Shown in pieces: positions 42,470 through 51,581 of a stretch of DNA of 64,000 bases (positions are counted from its first letter, which is position 1; every line of letters starts with the position of its first letter). Below the pieces are notes generated by a model, which made no database searches, was not told the origin of the DNA, and worked only from the letters and a program-made list of their open reading frames with translations. Position numbers and translations under genes: made by a program. Location of the stretch: contig CAZMVB010000015.1 in NCBI GenBank assembly GCA_964569795.1, positions 38,756 through 102,755 on the forward strand, read 5' to 3'. Origin of the DNA: JAHJDS01 sp964569795 (GTDB lineage Bacteria > Desulfobacterota > Desulfarculia > Desulfarculales > JAHJDS01).

Positions 42470-43357
42470 GTGGAATATTTCCTGGGCCTGATCATCAACG
42501 GCATCGTCGTGGGCAGCATCTACTCCATGGTCGCCCTGGGCCTGGTGTTGATCTACAAGGCGACCGAGGTGGTCAACTTCGCCCAGGGAGAACTGTTGCT
42601 GATCGGGGCCTACATCTGCCTGGAGACCATCACCAAGCTCAAGATGGGGTTCATTCCCGGCTTCCTGGTGACGATGGCCTTCATGATGGTCCTGGCCCTG
42701 CTGATCGAGCGCCTGGTGCTGCGGCGGATGATGGGCGCCTCGGCCCTGGCGGTGATCATGGTCACCATCGGCATCGGCATCATCCTGCGGGCGATCGTCA
42801 TCGGCGTCTGGGGCGCGGTCAGCATCCCCTTCCCCGAGATATTTCCCAAGGGTGTCGTCGATTTCGGGGTGGTCAAGGTCAGTCAGCTCTACATCTGGTC
42901 GTTCTTCCTGACAGTGGCCTTCATGATCCTGTTCGGCCTCTTTTTCAAGTACACCCGGGTGGGCCTGGTGATGCGGGCCACGGCCAGCTCGCGCCGGGCG
43001 GCCGAGAACATGGGCGTGCCCCTGACCAAGATCTTCGCCCTGGCCTGGATGATCTCGGCCGTGGTCTCGGGGGTGGGCGGGGTCCTGACCGGTCAGATCG
43101 CCGGCCTGTCGCCCCAACTGAGCTTTTACGGAGTCAAGGTCTTCCCGGCGGTCATCCTGGGGGGACTGGACAGTATCGTCGGGGCGTCGGTGGCCGGGGT
43201 GATCATCGGCGTCCTGGAGAATCTGGGCGGCGGCTACTTGAAGGACCTGATCGGCCTGCGGGGCCTGGGTCCGGTGGCGCCCTTTTTCATTTTGATCCTC
43301 ATCCTGTGGCTGAGGCCGACGGGCCTTTTCGGGACCAAGGAGATCGAGAAGCTGTGA
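42470..43357 (+). CDS. livH: LIV-type ABC transporter permease LivH (importer 3)
   Basis: 295 residues, GTG start. LIINGIVVGSIYSMVALGLVLIYKATEVVNFAQGE is not quoted in full but the family opening is evident (GSIYSMVALGL, VVNFAQGELLL); coupling loop MRATASSRRAAENMGV; GLDSIVGASVAGVIIG; ends LWLRPTGLFGTK. About eight membrane helices. Confidence 0.92.
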   Translation: MEYFLGLIINGIVVGSIYSMVALGLVLIYKATEVVNFAQGELLLIGAYICLETITKLKMGFIPGFLVTMAFMMVLALLIERLVLRRMMGASALAVIMVTIGIGIILRAIVIGVWGAVSIPFPEIFPKGVVDFGVVKVSQLYIWSFFLTVAFMILFGLFFKYTRVGLVMRATASSRRAAENMGVPLTKIFALAWMISAVVSGVGGVLTGQIAGLSPQLSFYGVKVFPAVILGGLDSIVGASVAGVIIGVLENLGGGYLKDLIGLRGLGPVAPFFILILILWLRPTGLFGTKEIEKL

Positions 43358-43364
43358 GGGCTTG

Positions 43365-44423
43365 ATGGACTCCGGAGTGGACATGGATTACCGGCGGCCG
43401 CTGTTCAACTCCCCGGCCGAACGTAACGCGGCCATCGGTCTGGTCGTTTTTCTGGCGGTGGTCTCCCAGTTTTTGAGTCCCTATCTGCTGACCCTGCTGA
43501 CCCAGATCACCATCCTGTCCCTGTCGGCCATGGGGCTCAATATCCTGTTGGGCAACACCGGCCTGATCTCCATCGCCCACGCGGCCTTCATGGGCCTGGG
43601 GGCCTTTGTCTCGGCCTTTTTGATCCATAACGTCGGCCTCCCGTCCCTGTTGGCCATCGTCCTGGCCGGTCTGATCACGGCCGTGGTGGGCATGATCTTC
43701 GGTCTGCCTTCCCTCCGGCTCAAGGGCGTCTATCTGGCCATGGCCAGTTTTGCGGCCCAGATCATCCTGTACTGGTTCTTCGAGCAATCGCGGTGGCTGA
43801 CCGGCGGCCAGGACGGTCGCTTCGCCGCGCGTCCCGACCTCTTCGGCCTCAGTCTCAAGAACGGCGGGGTGTTTTACCTGTTCGTCCTGGCGGTGACGGT
43901 CCTGGGGGCCGTGGCCAACCTGAATATCCTGCGGTCGAGACTGGGCCGGGCCCTGGCCGCGGTGCGGGACCGGCCCCTGGCCGCGCAGATGATGGGCGTC
44001 AACGTCTTTTGGACCAAGATGGTCTCCTTCGGCCTGGCCACCTTTTACGCCGGGGTGGCCGGGGCCCTGTTCGGCCAGTACCTCGAGTTCATTGCCATCC
44101 AGTCCTTTTCGCTGACGGTGTCCATCCAGTTGCTGGTCCTGGTGGTCATCGGCGGTTTGGGCTCCATGGCCGGTTCGGTCCTGGGCGCGACGTTCATCGT
44201 GGTCGTGCCCGAGATCCTGGACACGATCGTCCTGATCCTTTTCCGCGAGACCGGCGAGATGGCTCCGGTCCGGCTGGGCTTTTTCGGCCTGATCGTGGTC
44301 ATGTTCCTGCTGTTCGAGCCCCAGGGGCTGGCCCGGATCTGGCGCCGGATCCTGGATCGCGGTCTGGCCCTCATCGGGCGGTGGACCCTGCTGCCTTCAG
44401 GGGGAGGAACAAAGAGAGGGTGA
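43365..44423 (+). CDS. livM: LIV-type ABC transporter permease LivM (importer 3)
   Basis: 352 residues. The ATG at 43365 is preferred over a TTG three bases earlier. Contains LNILLGNTGLISIAHAAFMG, loop LGRALAAVRDRPLAAQMMGVNV, and LGSMAGSVLGATF, ending FEPQGLARIW plus a polar tail of about 30 residues. Partner of LivH. Confidence 0.91.
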   Translation: MDSGVDMDYRRPLFNSPAERNAAIGLVVFLAVVSQFLSPYLLTLLTQITILSLSAMGLNILLGNTGLISIAHAAFMGLGAFVSAFLIHNVGLPSLLAIVLAGLITAVVGMIFGLPSLRLKGVYLAMASFAAQIILYWFFEQSRWLTGGQDGRFAARPDLFGLSLKNGGVFYLFVLAVTVLGAVANLNILRSRLGRALAAVRDRPLAAQMMGVNVFWTKMVSFGLATFYAGVAGALFGQYLEFIAIQSFSLTVSIQLLVLVVIGGLGSMAGSVLGATFIVVVPEILDTIVLILFRETGEMAPVRLGFFGLIVVMFLLFEPQGLARIWRRILDRGLALIGRWTLLPSGGGTKRG

Positions 44424-44483
44424 AGTCGACTTTTCAGGAGCGGCTTTACGGTGAATCGGGGTGACTAGCAAGGAGGGTAAAGG

Positions 44484-45629
44484 ATGAAAAAGAAATTTTG
44501 TTTGGCGGTGATTCTGTCGGCCCTGATGGCGGCCTTCGGTCTCACGGTCACGGCCCACGCCGAGATCGTCGTCGGCGGGATCTCCAACCGGACGGCTCCG
44601 ACGTCGGACTCGGGCATTCCGCACATGGACGGGGTGCTGGCCGCCTGGAAGTGGATCAACGCCCACGGCGGCATCATGGGGGAAAAGGTCCGGGTGGTCG
44701 AGATCGAGTGCGGTTACAACGTCCCCAAGACGGTGGCCGCCTTCAAGCGCCTGGTGGGGACCTACCATGTGCCCCTGATCCACGGGTTCGGCACGCCGGA
44801 CAGTATCGCCTGCATTCCGTTCTCGACCCGGACCAGGACCATCTTCATGCCGCTGTCCTACGCCAAGGACATGGTCAACGCCCGGAAGGCGCCCTACTAC
44901 TTCATGACCAACTCGGACTACTCCACGGCGGGCCGGGCCGCGGTGATGTTCGTCAAGCAGAAGCACGGCAACCTGGCGCTCCTGTACAACCCGGGCGGGT
45001 TCGGCGAGGCCCCCATCGCCGACATCAAGGACGAGGCCAAGAAACTGGGCGTCAAGATCGTGGCCGAGGAGAACATCGGCTACGTTCCGACCAGCGCCGT
45101 CCGGCAGTTGCTCAAGTTCCAGAAGGCCGGGGCCAAGTTCATCTGGATCGGCAACACCGATTCGTGCATGGCCGTGGTGGCCAAGGACCTGGCCATGCAG
45201 GGAATGAAGGCCAAGATGATCGGGAACATCTACGCCGGGACCGAGGCCTTTATCAGGAACGCCGGCAAGTACGCCGAGGGGCACTACACCATCTACGGTT
45301 CGGCCACTTACGGCAGCATCAACACCCCGGCGATGAAGGCCATCATGGCCTCGGGTTACAAGGACCGGAGGAACACCCACTTCATCCGCGGCTGGGCCCA
45401 GGCGATGCTGGCGGCCCACGCCATGAGGATGGTCAAGAAGGCGGGCAAGAAGATCACCGGTCCCAACCTGAAGTGGGCCTTCGAGCAGATCCGCCACTAC
45501 TCGCCCGGGGGGCTGGTTCCGCCGATCACGTTCACGCCGACGGACCACCGCCCGAGCATGATCGTCTGGATCTTCCAGGTCCAGCACGGCAAGTGGGTCA
45601 AGGTCTGGCAGAAGAAACTGAAGAGGTAG
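44484..45629 (+). CDS. LIV-type ABC transporter substrate-binding protein (importer 3)
   Basis: 381 residues with a clear signal peptide (MKKKF, hydrophobic core, cleavage after AHA near residue 26). Periplasmic binding fold type 1: VVGGISNRTAPTSDSG, KWINAHGGIMGEKV, NPGGFGEAPIADI. It is only distantly related to the binding proteins of importers 1 and 2, so it should take a different ligand, presumably the starting compound of the region 3 pathway. AAGGAGG ribosome site. Confidence 0.9.
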   Translation: MKKKFCLAVILSALMAAFGLTVTAHAEIVVGGISNRTAPTSDSGIPHMDGVLAAWKWINAHGGIMGEKVRVVEIECGYNVPKTVAAFKRLVGTYHVPLIHGFGTPDSIACIPFSTRTRTIFMPLSYAKDMVNARKAPYYFMTNSDYSTAGRAAVMFVKQKHGNLALLYNPGGFGEAPIADIKDEAKKLGVKIVAEENIGYVPTSAVRQLLKFQKAGAKFIWIGNTDSCMAVVAKDLAMQGMKAKMIGNIYAGTEAFIRNAGKYAEGHYTIYGSATYGSINTPAMKAIMASGYKDRRNTHFIRGWAQAMLAAHAMRMVKKAGKKITGPNLKWAFEQIRHYSPGGLVPPITFTPTDHRPSMIVWIFQVQHGKWVKVWQKKLKR

Positions 45630-45711
45630 GCGGGCCAAGGCCGGAGGCGGTCCGGAGGTGGCGACCTCCGGCCGCCCCACCCCAAGCCTCGTTGTTGGAT
45701 CGGTCGAGGTC

Positions 45712-46479
45712 ATGCTGGAAGTCGAAGACCTGCAGGTCAACTACAACCGGGTCATCCAGGTGCTGAACGGGATGTCCTTTACGGTCCCGGCCGGCCAGGT
45801 GGTCGCCCTGCTGGGGGCCAACGGCGCCGGCAAGTCCAGCACCCTCAAGGCCGTGTCGGGCATGCTCCGTTCCGAGGGCGGGGCGGTGGCCCGGGGGCGC
45901 GTGTTGCTTTCGGGCCGGGACGTGACCGGTTTCCCGGCGGTCCGGATGGTCCAGCTGGGGGTGATGCACGTCATGGAGGGGCGTTTCGTCTTTCCCGACC
46001 TGACGGTCAGGGAGAACCTCCTGATGGGGGCCTACGCGGTGAAGCACAAGGGCCGGATCCGGCGGGACATGGACCGGTGGCTCGATTATTTCCCCCGACT
46101 GGCCGACCGGGTGGGGACCCAAGCCGGATACCTGTCCGGGGGCGAGCAGCAGATGCTGGTCATCGCCCGGGCCCTGATGGCCCGGCCGAGTCTGATCCTG
46201 TTGGACGAGCCGTCCATGGGGCTGTCCCCCTTGCTGGTTCGGGAGGTCTTTCGGATCATCACCGACATCCAGAGGGAGCACGGGATCACCTTCCTGCTGG
46301 TCGAGCAGAACGTGAAGCTGGCCCTGGAGGTGGCGGATTACGGTTACGTGGTGGAGCGGGGTCGTATCCGGCTGAGCGGCACGGCCGATCAGTTGAGCCG
46401 AAACGAGCGGCTCAAGGATTTCTATCTCGGCCTCGGCAATAACGGAGAGGCGGCCGGCGCCCCAACCGGACCGGGGTGA
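45712..46479 (+). CDS. livF: LIV-type ABC transporter ATPase LivF (importer 3)
   Basis: 255 residues from the ATG at 45712. Walker A GANGAGKSS, VMHVMEGRFVFPDLTV, signature LSGGEQQ, Walker B LILLDEPSMGLSP, VEQNVK. The C-terminal 15 residues are Gly/Ala/Pro-rich and not conserved. Closes the five-gene importer. Confidence 0.93.
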   Translation: MLEVEDLQVNYNRVIQVLNGMSFTVPAGQVVALLGANGAGKSSTLKAVSGMLRSEGGAVARGRVLLSGRDVTGFPAVRMVQLGVMHVMEGRFVFPDLTVRENLLMGAYAVKHKGRIRRDMDRWLDYFPRLADRVGTQAGYLSGGEQQMLVIARALMARPSLILLDEPSMGLSPLLVREVFRIITDIQREHGITFLLVEQNVKLALEVADYGYVVERGRIRLSGTADQLSRNERLKDFYLGLGNNGEAAGAPTGPG

Positions 46480-46604
46480 GCCATTGGACGGGAAACGGAC
46501 CGTTTTTGAGGCACGCGGTCGTGTTTTTGGGCTGGAACAAGAAGCGGGTGGCGTTATGATGGTAATTTTACAGAGGACCGATTCACGTTCCACCAGGAGA
46601 AGAC

Positions 46605-47351
46605 ATGCCGCCCATTAACAAGAAGAAGCTGGCCGATCACGTGATCGAGGAAATCAAGCAGATGATCGCCCGGGGTGAACTGGTCGAAGGGGACAAACTG
46701 CCCAACCAGAACGAATTCGCCGCCCAACTGGGGGTGAGCCGGACGGTGTTGCGGGAGGCCCTGCACACCCTGACGATCCTGGGGGTGATCGAGCAGCGGC
46801 CCAAGCACGGCACCATCATCCGGACCAGCGCGCCCTTGATCTACACCGATCACATCAACGCCCCGCTGATGGACGACCCCTCGGCCACGATCGAACTGAT
46901 CGACGCCCGGCGGGTGATCGAGGTCGGGGCGGTCGAAATGGCGGTCAAAAACGCCACCGAGGACCAGATCCGGACCATGGGCCGGCTGGTGGACGAGATG
47001 GGCGAACTGCTGGCCCAGGGGGACACCAACGGCTACAGCGAGAAGAACATGGCCTTCCACCTCCTGATCGCCGAGTCGTCCCAGAACCGGTTCATGAGCC
47101 ACCTGCTGGCCACCATTCGCGGTTCCATGGAGCGCTGGACCATCGAATCGCTGACCCTGCTTCCCGGCCTGTTCGAGCGGTCGCGCCGGGCCCACGCCGA
47201 GATCTACCGGGCCATCAAGGCCCGCGACCTGGAGGCGGGCGTCGAAGCCATGAGGAAGCATATCTCCGATTTCCGGACCAGCGTCGAGAAGTATTACGTC
47301 AGCCGGGGCTGGAAGGGCCCCAGCCTGACCGACGAGCGTCTGAGATCATGA
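46605..47351 (+). CDS. GntR-family transcriptional regulator (FCD/FadR-like)
   Basis: 248 residues. N-terminal winged helix domain (ADHVIEEIKQMIARGELVEGDKLPN, VSRTVLREALHTLTILG), then FCD domain (about 95-235) with FHLLIAESSQN and HAEIYRAIKARD for metal or ligand contact. It probably controls the third cluster; a palindrome over the promoter at 41572-41588 is a candidate site. Placed in the middle of the operon between importer and enzymes. Confidence 0.92.
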   Translation: MPPINKKKLADHVIEEIKQMIARGELVEGDKLPNQNEFAAQLGVSRTVLREALHTLTILGVIEQRPKHGTIIRTSAPLIYTDHINAPLMDDPSATIELIDARRVIEVGAVEMAVKNATEDQIRTMGRLVDEMGELLAQGDTNGYSEKNMAFHLLIAESSQNRFMSHLLATIRGSMERWTIESLTLLPGLFERSRRAHAEIYRAIKARDLEAGVEAMRKHISDFRTSVEKYYVSRGWKGPSLTDERLRS

Positions 47352-47422
47352 CCGATCAACCCGTTTGACCGGTGCCCGGTTCGAGGGAGTCCCGGTCGAG
47401 CCGGTTCGTAAAGCGAGGTGCC

Positions 47423-47977
47423 ATGGCCAGGAAGAAGAGGATCGTTTACACCAACCGGCCCTGGGAGGCCACCGGGATCTGCAGCGGATGCCGGCTCTGC
47501 GAGCTGTATTGTTCCCTGGAGCACAACGGGTCTTTCAATCCGCGGCGGAGCCGGATCCGGGTGGTCGAGCTGGGAACGGGCGTTGACGTGCCGGTCACCT
47601 GCCAGCAGTGCCAGGACCCGGCCTGCCAGGCCTCGTGTCGGTTCGAGGCCATCGTCTATGACGACCGGCTCAAGATCGCCGTGGTTGACGATGAGAAGTG
47701 CGTCGGCTGCGCCGACTGTGTCGGGGCCTGTCCCTACGGGATCATCACCATCGACCCCCTGACCAAGAAGGCCCTGAAGTGTGATCTGTGCCGGGACAAG
47801 GAGCCGGCCTGCGTGGCCATCTGTCCCTCGAACGTGCTGGGGGCCCTGCCCGACGTCGAGGCCGGCGAGTACGCCCGCCGCCGCTTCGCCTCCCTGCTGG
47901 CGGCCGACGACGAGGCCCGGCGGTATCACCACGGGGGCGAGGAACCGGTTTATCTCAGATTCAGAGGAAGGGGATAG
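47423..47977 (+). CDS. Polyferredoxin electron-transfer subunit of aldehyde oxidoreductase
   Basis: 184 residues with 16 Cys in four [4Fe-4S] groups of the DMSO reductase B/HycB kind: CSGCRLCELYC near the N-terminus, CQQCQDPACQASC, CVGCADCVGACP, and CDLCRDKEPACVAICP. The AOR gene starts five bases after its stop. In anaerobes such AOR-associated ferredoxin-like proteins shuttle electrons between the tungsten enzyme and ferredoxin or other partners. Cytoplasmic, no signal peptide. Confidence 0.9.
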   Translation: MARKKRIVYTNRPWEATGICSGCRLCELYCSLEHNGSFNPRRSRIRVVELGTGVDVPVTCQQCQDPACQASCRFEAIVYDDRLKIAVVDDEKCVGCADCVGACPYGIITIDPLTKKALKCDLCRDKEPACVAICPSNVLGALPDVEAGEYARRRFASLLAADDEARRYHHGGEEPVYLRFRGRG

Positions 47978-47982
47978 CCGCC

Positions 47983-49923
47983 ATGGCCGGGACGCAAAAC
48001 TGCTATGCGGGCCAAATCCTGAGGGTCGAGTTGACCACGGGCTCGATCACCACCGACCAATTCGACGAGAGGTATATCGACCGGTTCGTCGGCGGCCGGG
48101 GCGTGGCCTCGAAGGTGCTTTACGACGAGGTGCCGCCCGAGGTCGATCCCTTTGATCCGGCCAACCGCCTGATCTTTTCCCCGGGGGCCCTGCACGGCAC
48201 CGGGGCCCCGGCCGCCAGCCGGACCACGGTCACCACCCGGTCGCCCCTGACCAACATGCACGGCGACGGCCACGCCGGGGCGCCCTGGGGCGGCGAGCTG
48301 AAGAGGGCCGGCTACGACCTGCTGATCATCCAGGGCCGGGCGAGCAAGCCGGTCTATCTGTTCATCGACGACGACCAGGTCGAGCTCAGGGAGGCGGGCC
48401 ATCTCTGGGGGCGCTACACCTCTCAGACCCATTCCCGGCTCAGGGACGAGCTCGGGGATCAGGACCTGTGTACCGTGGCCATCGGCCCGGCCGGCGAGAA
48501 CCGGGTCCGGCTGGCGGCCGTGTTCCACAACGGGGCCGACAAGGGGACCAGCGCCCGCTGCGGCCTGGGGGCGGTCATGGGTTCCAAGAACCTCAAGGCC
48601 ATCACCACCCGGGGGACCAACGACGTGGGCGTGGCCGACATTCCCGGCCTCAAGGCGGCCTATCAGGACTACCTGGACACCATCGCCGTCGATCCCTACT
48701 GCCCCCCGGCCACCAAGTACGGCACCTGCCGGTTCATGATGCACCGGGTCAAGTTCGGCATCCACGGCGCCGAGAACTGGAAGTACGGGGACTACAACTG
48801 GCACGGCCTGGACCCCGAGATCTTCCGGGCCGACTACCAGGTCAAGGCCGGGGCCTGTGTCGCCTGTCCGGTCCGCTGCCGGCGGGACTACCGGATAACG
48901 GCCGGGCCCCTGGCCGGCATCACGGCCAAGGTCGAGTGGGAGACCATCGCCCGGTCCATGACCTGCGGCATCAAGGAGGCCGAGACGGTCATCGCCTGGG
49001 CCAACCTGTGCAACCATCTGGGGCTCGACGTCGAGGGCATGGGCGACACCATCGCCTTTGCCATGGAGTGCTTCGAGCGGGGGGTCTTGACCGCCAAGGA
49101 CACGGACGGTCTCGAGCTTCGCTTCGGCAACGTGGACGCCTTTCTGGAGCTGACCCGCCGGATCGCCCTGAGGGAAGGCGACCTGGCCGACAAGCTGGCC
49201 GAGGGGACCCGGCGGGCGGCCGAGGCCATCGGCCAGGGCAGCGAACAGTGGGCCATCAACGTCAAGGGCGGCGAGATGACCGCCGGCGACCCGCGGGGCA
49301 TGCCCGTCCGGGCGGTGAGCTACGCCACCTCGACCCGGGGCGGCGATCACCTCCGGTCCAATCCCTATATCGAGGAGATCATGACCCCGGACGAGGCCCG
49401 CCAGTGGTGGGGCAGCGAGGAGGCGGCCGACATCGCCCAGGGGCTGGTGGGCAAGGGCCGGATGCTCAAGTTCAGCGAGGACCTGGTCACCCTGGGGGAC
49501 ATCCTGGGCCTGTGCAAGTTCGCCTTCTACCGCTCGGCCACCTTCCCCTACCTCTACAAGAAGGGGGTCCATCTGGCCACCCGGCTGTACAACGCCTGCG
49601 CCGGGAGAAGCCTCAGCGAAAAAGAGATGCTCCAGGTGGGCGAGCGGACCTGGAACATCGAAAAGGCCTACAACACCCGCTGCGGGGCCGACCGAAAGGA
49701 CGACACCATTCCCCGGCGCTTTTTCGAGGAGCCCCTCCAGGGCGGCGGCCCCAGCGGCGGCGCGGTGGTCGATCGGGAGAAATTCGAGAAGATCCTGGAC
49801 GAGTACTATCAGGACCGCAGGTTCGACGTCAAAAGCGGCCTGCCCACCCGGGCCGGCCTCGAGGACCTGGGCCTGGGCGACATCGCCGACGACCTCGCCG
49901 CCCGGGGCAAGCTGGGGGGTTGA
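47983..49923 (+). CDS. aor: Aldehyde:ferredoxin oxidoreductase (tungsten-type AOR family)
   Basis: 646 residues, close to the usual 605-640. N-terminal domain with LRVELTTGSIT and FVGGRGVASKVLYDEV; AR/GAP features around GADKGTSARCGLGAVMGSKNLKAI; [4Fe-4S] ligands CVACPVRC near 290 and a distal Cys in DILGLCKFAF. These bind the bis-tungstopterin and cluster in the family. It converts an aldehyde to an acid or the reverse. The flanking polyferredoxin and MoaD-like genes fit. In the proposed pathway it could oxidise 2-oxoglutarate semialdehyde. Confidence 0.93.
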   Translation: MAGTQNCYAGQILRVELTTGSITTDQFDERYIDRFVGGRGVASKVLYDEVPPEVDPFDPANRLIFSPGALHGTGAPAASRTTVTTRSPLTNMHGDGHAGAPWGGELKRAGYDLLIIQGRASKPVYLFIDDDQVELREAGHLWGRYTSQTHSRLRDELGDQDLCTVAIGPAGENRVRLAAVFHNGADKGTSARCGLGAVMGSKNLKAITTRGTNDVGVADIPGLKAAYQDYLDTIAVDPYCPPATKYGTCRFMMHRVKFGIHGAENWKYGDYNWHGLDPEIFRADYQVKAGACVACPVRCRRDYRITAGPLAGITAKVEWETIARSMTCGIKEAETVIAWANLCNHLGLDVEGMGDTIAFAMECFERGVLTAKDTDGLELRFGNVDAFLELTRRIALREGDLADKLAEGTRRAAEAIGQGSEQWAINVKGGEMTAGDPRGMPVRAVSYATSTRGGDHLRSNPYIEEIMTPDEARQWWGSEEAADIAQGLVGKGRMLKFSEDLVTLGDILGLCKFAFYRSATFPYLYKKGVHLATRLYNACAGRSLSEKEMLQVGERTWNIEKAYNTRCGADRKDDTIPRRFFEEPLQGGGPSGGAVVDREKFEKILDEYYQDRRFDVKSGLPTRAGLEDLGLGDIADDLAARGKLGG

Positions 49924-49928
49924 CGGCC

Positions 49929-50240
49929 GTGTCATTGGCAGCACCCCTATCGGTCGTGGTCCAGCTCCTGCCGCCGCTCAACAGCACCGCCGGCCGGGAC
50001 CGGGTCAGCCTGACCCTGAGGGGCGAGGCCACCATCCAGGGGGTGATCGACGGGCTGTTGGAGTTGTTCGACGACCCCCGGTTCCGGCTGCACCTCTACG
50101 ACACCGAGGGACGGCTGGTTCCGTCCTGGTGCGCGTTCATCAACGGCCGGCCGGTCCCCCTGAGCCGCGGCGAGGGCGTCAAGACCCCGGTGGCCGAGGG
50201 GGACGAGATCAGTTTTTTATTGATGCTGGCCGGCGGCTGA
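49929..50240 (+). CDS. MoaD/ThiS-family protein (AOR-linked)
   Basis: 103 residues, GTG start six bases after the AOR stop. Beta-grasp pattern ending in LMLAGG, the Gly-Gly tail. MoaD-like genes next to AOR genes are common and are thought to serve tungstopterin synthesis. It is a different subfamily from the MoaD-like protein at 39661 (longer, with an insert RFRLHLYDTEGRLVPSW). Confidence 0.85.
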   Translation: MSLAAPLSVVVQLLPPLNSTAGRDRVSLTLRGEATIQGVIDGLLELFDDPRFRLHLYDTEGRLVPSWCAFINGRPVPLSRGEGVKTPVAEGDEISFLLMLAGG

Positions 50241-50274
50241 GCCCGGCCGGCGGGCGTTTCCGAAAGGGGAGGAC

Positions 50275-51564
50275 ATGGCGACCATCCACGTGCCTTACGG
50301 CGTAAAAGGCTTCCTGGATTTCGAGATCGACGACCGGAACCTGGCGCTTGACACTGACGTCGAGTTCCCGAACGAGATCGAGAACCTGGATCAGGCCGTC
50401 CGGGACAGCCTGGAAAATCCGGTGGCCGGCCCGCCCTTTTCCGAGCGGCTCCAGGCCGCCAAGACGGTCTGCCTCCTGACCGACAACTTCGCCCGCCTGA
50501 CGCCGGCCCATCGCCTGCTGCCGCCGATCCTGACGGCGATCGACCAGGCGGGCAAGAAGGCCGAGATCCTGGTGGCCAGCGGCTTGTTGCGGGAGATGAA
50601 CGAGGCCGAACTGAAGCGCAAGTTCGGACCGGACATCCTGGACTCGGGAGTGCCGATTTTTCAGAGCAAGGCCCATGAGACCTGGGACTACTCCTTCGTG
50701 GGCGTGACCGAGTACGGCACCCCCCTGAGCCTGCATAAACGCTTTCTGGAGGCCGACCTGACCCTGGCGGTGACCATGACCCAGGCCACGCTGTGGGGCT
50801 ACGGCGGCGGCGGGTCGATGATCGTGCCCGGCGTGGCCTCCTTCGAGACCATCGAGTGGAACCACCGGCTGATGACCGCCCCCGGCTCCAACGTGGGCTA
50901 CGAACCCCCCATCAACAAGATGCGCGAGGACATCGAGGACGCCTGCCGGATGTCGGGCCTGGACATGTCGCTGCTGGGCGTGCTTTCCCCCAAGATGGGG
51001 GTCATCGACCTCACCGCCGGCGAGACCATCGCCGCCCACCGGGCCTCGGTCCAGAAGTACGACGCCCGCTACACCTTTGACCTGGATCAGATCGGCGGCC
51101 GGATGGACGTGGCCCTCGCCGGCAGCTTCCCGGGCGACCGCTTTTTCGCCCACGCCTGCTGGCCGGTGGCCAACCTGGACCACTTCGTCAAGGACGGGGG
51201 GACGATCATCCTCTGCACGCCGGTCCCGGGCGGCATGGCCCACTACTCCTACGCCAAGGACTACATGCCCCCCGAGCCCGAGGCCATCCGGCGCCTCTAC
51301 GAGGACGTGTTCTACGGCAAGCAGGCCCTGTGGCACGCCTGCCTGTGGATGCCGATCATCGAGACCATGGCCCGCAAGGAGGTCATCGTCGTCACCGAGC
51401 CCGAACGCCTGCCCGAGTTCGCCCTGAACAAGATCAAGGCTGTGACTTCCCTCGACGAGGCCTACGACCTGGCCCGGCAGAAGCACGGGCCCGGGATGAG
51501 GGTCGGCAACTTCCCCTACGGCAAGTGGGTCCTGCCCCGGGGCATGAACCGGCCGCGGGGATAA
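50275..51564 (+). CDS. LarA-like (lactate racemase N-terminal domain) protein, altered active site
   Basis: 429 residues. The LarA fold is indicated by LLTDNFARLTPAHRLLPPI, HKRFLEADLTLAVT, GGGGSMIVPGVASFETI with following NH, and DGGTIILCTPVPGGM. Several residues that bind the nickel-pincer nucleotide in lactate racemase appear changed: the usual GTHRP reads SGLLREM, the GGxK before the PG reads GGGS, and the first PH is lost. It may be a racemase variant with other chemistry or a non-nickel enzyme acting on a hydroxyacid or sugar acid. Neighbours favour sugar-acid metabolism. Confidence 0.78.
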   Translation: MATIHVPYGVKGFLDFEIDDRNLALDTDVEFPNEIENLDQAVRDSLENPVAGPPFSERLQAAKTVCLLTDNFARLTPAHRLLPPILTAIDQAGKKAEILVASGLLREMNEAELKRKFGPDILDSGVPIFQSKAHETWDYSFVGVTEYGTPLSLHKRFLEADLTLAVTMTQATLWGYGGGGSMIVPGVASFETIEWNHRLMTAPGSNVGYEPPINKMREDIEDACRMSGLDMSLLGVLSPKMGVIDLTAGETIAAHRASVQKYDARYTFDLDQIGGRMDVALAGSFPGDRFFAHACWPVANLDHFVKDGGTIILCTPVPGGMAHYSYAKDYMPPEPEAIRRLYEDVFYGKQALWHACLWMPIIETMARKEVIVVTEPERLPEFALNKIKAVTSLDEAYDLARQKHGPGMRVGNFPYGKWVLPRGMNRPRG

Positions 51565-51581
51565 TCTATCGGAGAGGGCTG

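Noticed and set aside
47950..49944. Minus-strand open frame opposite the aldehyde oxidoreductase gene
   Set aside because: Shadow frame with no domain motifs; AOR on the plus strand is unambiguous.
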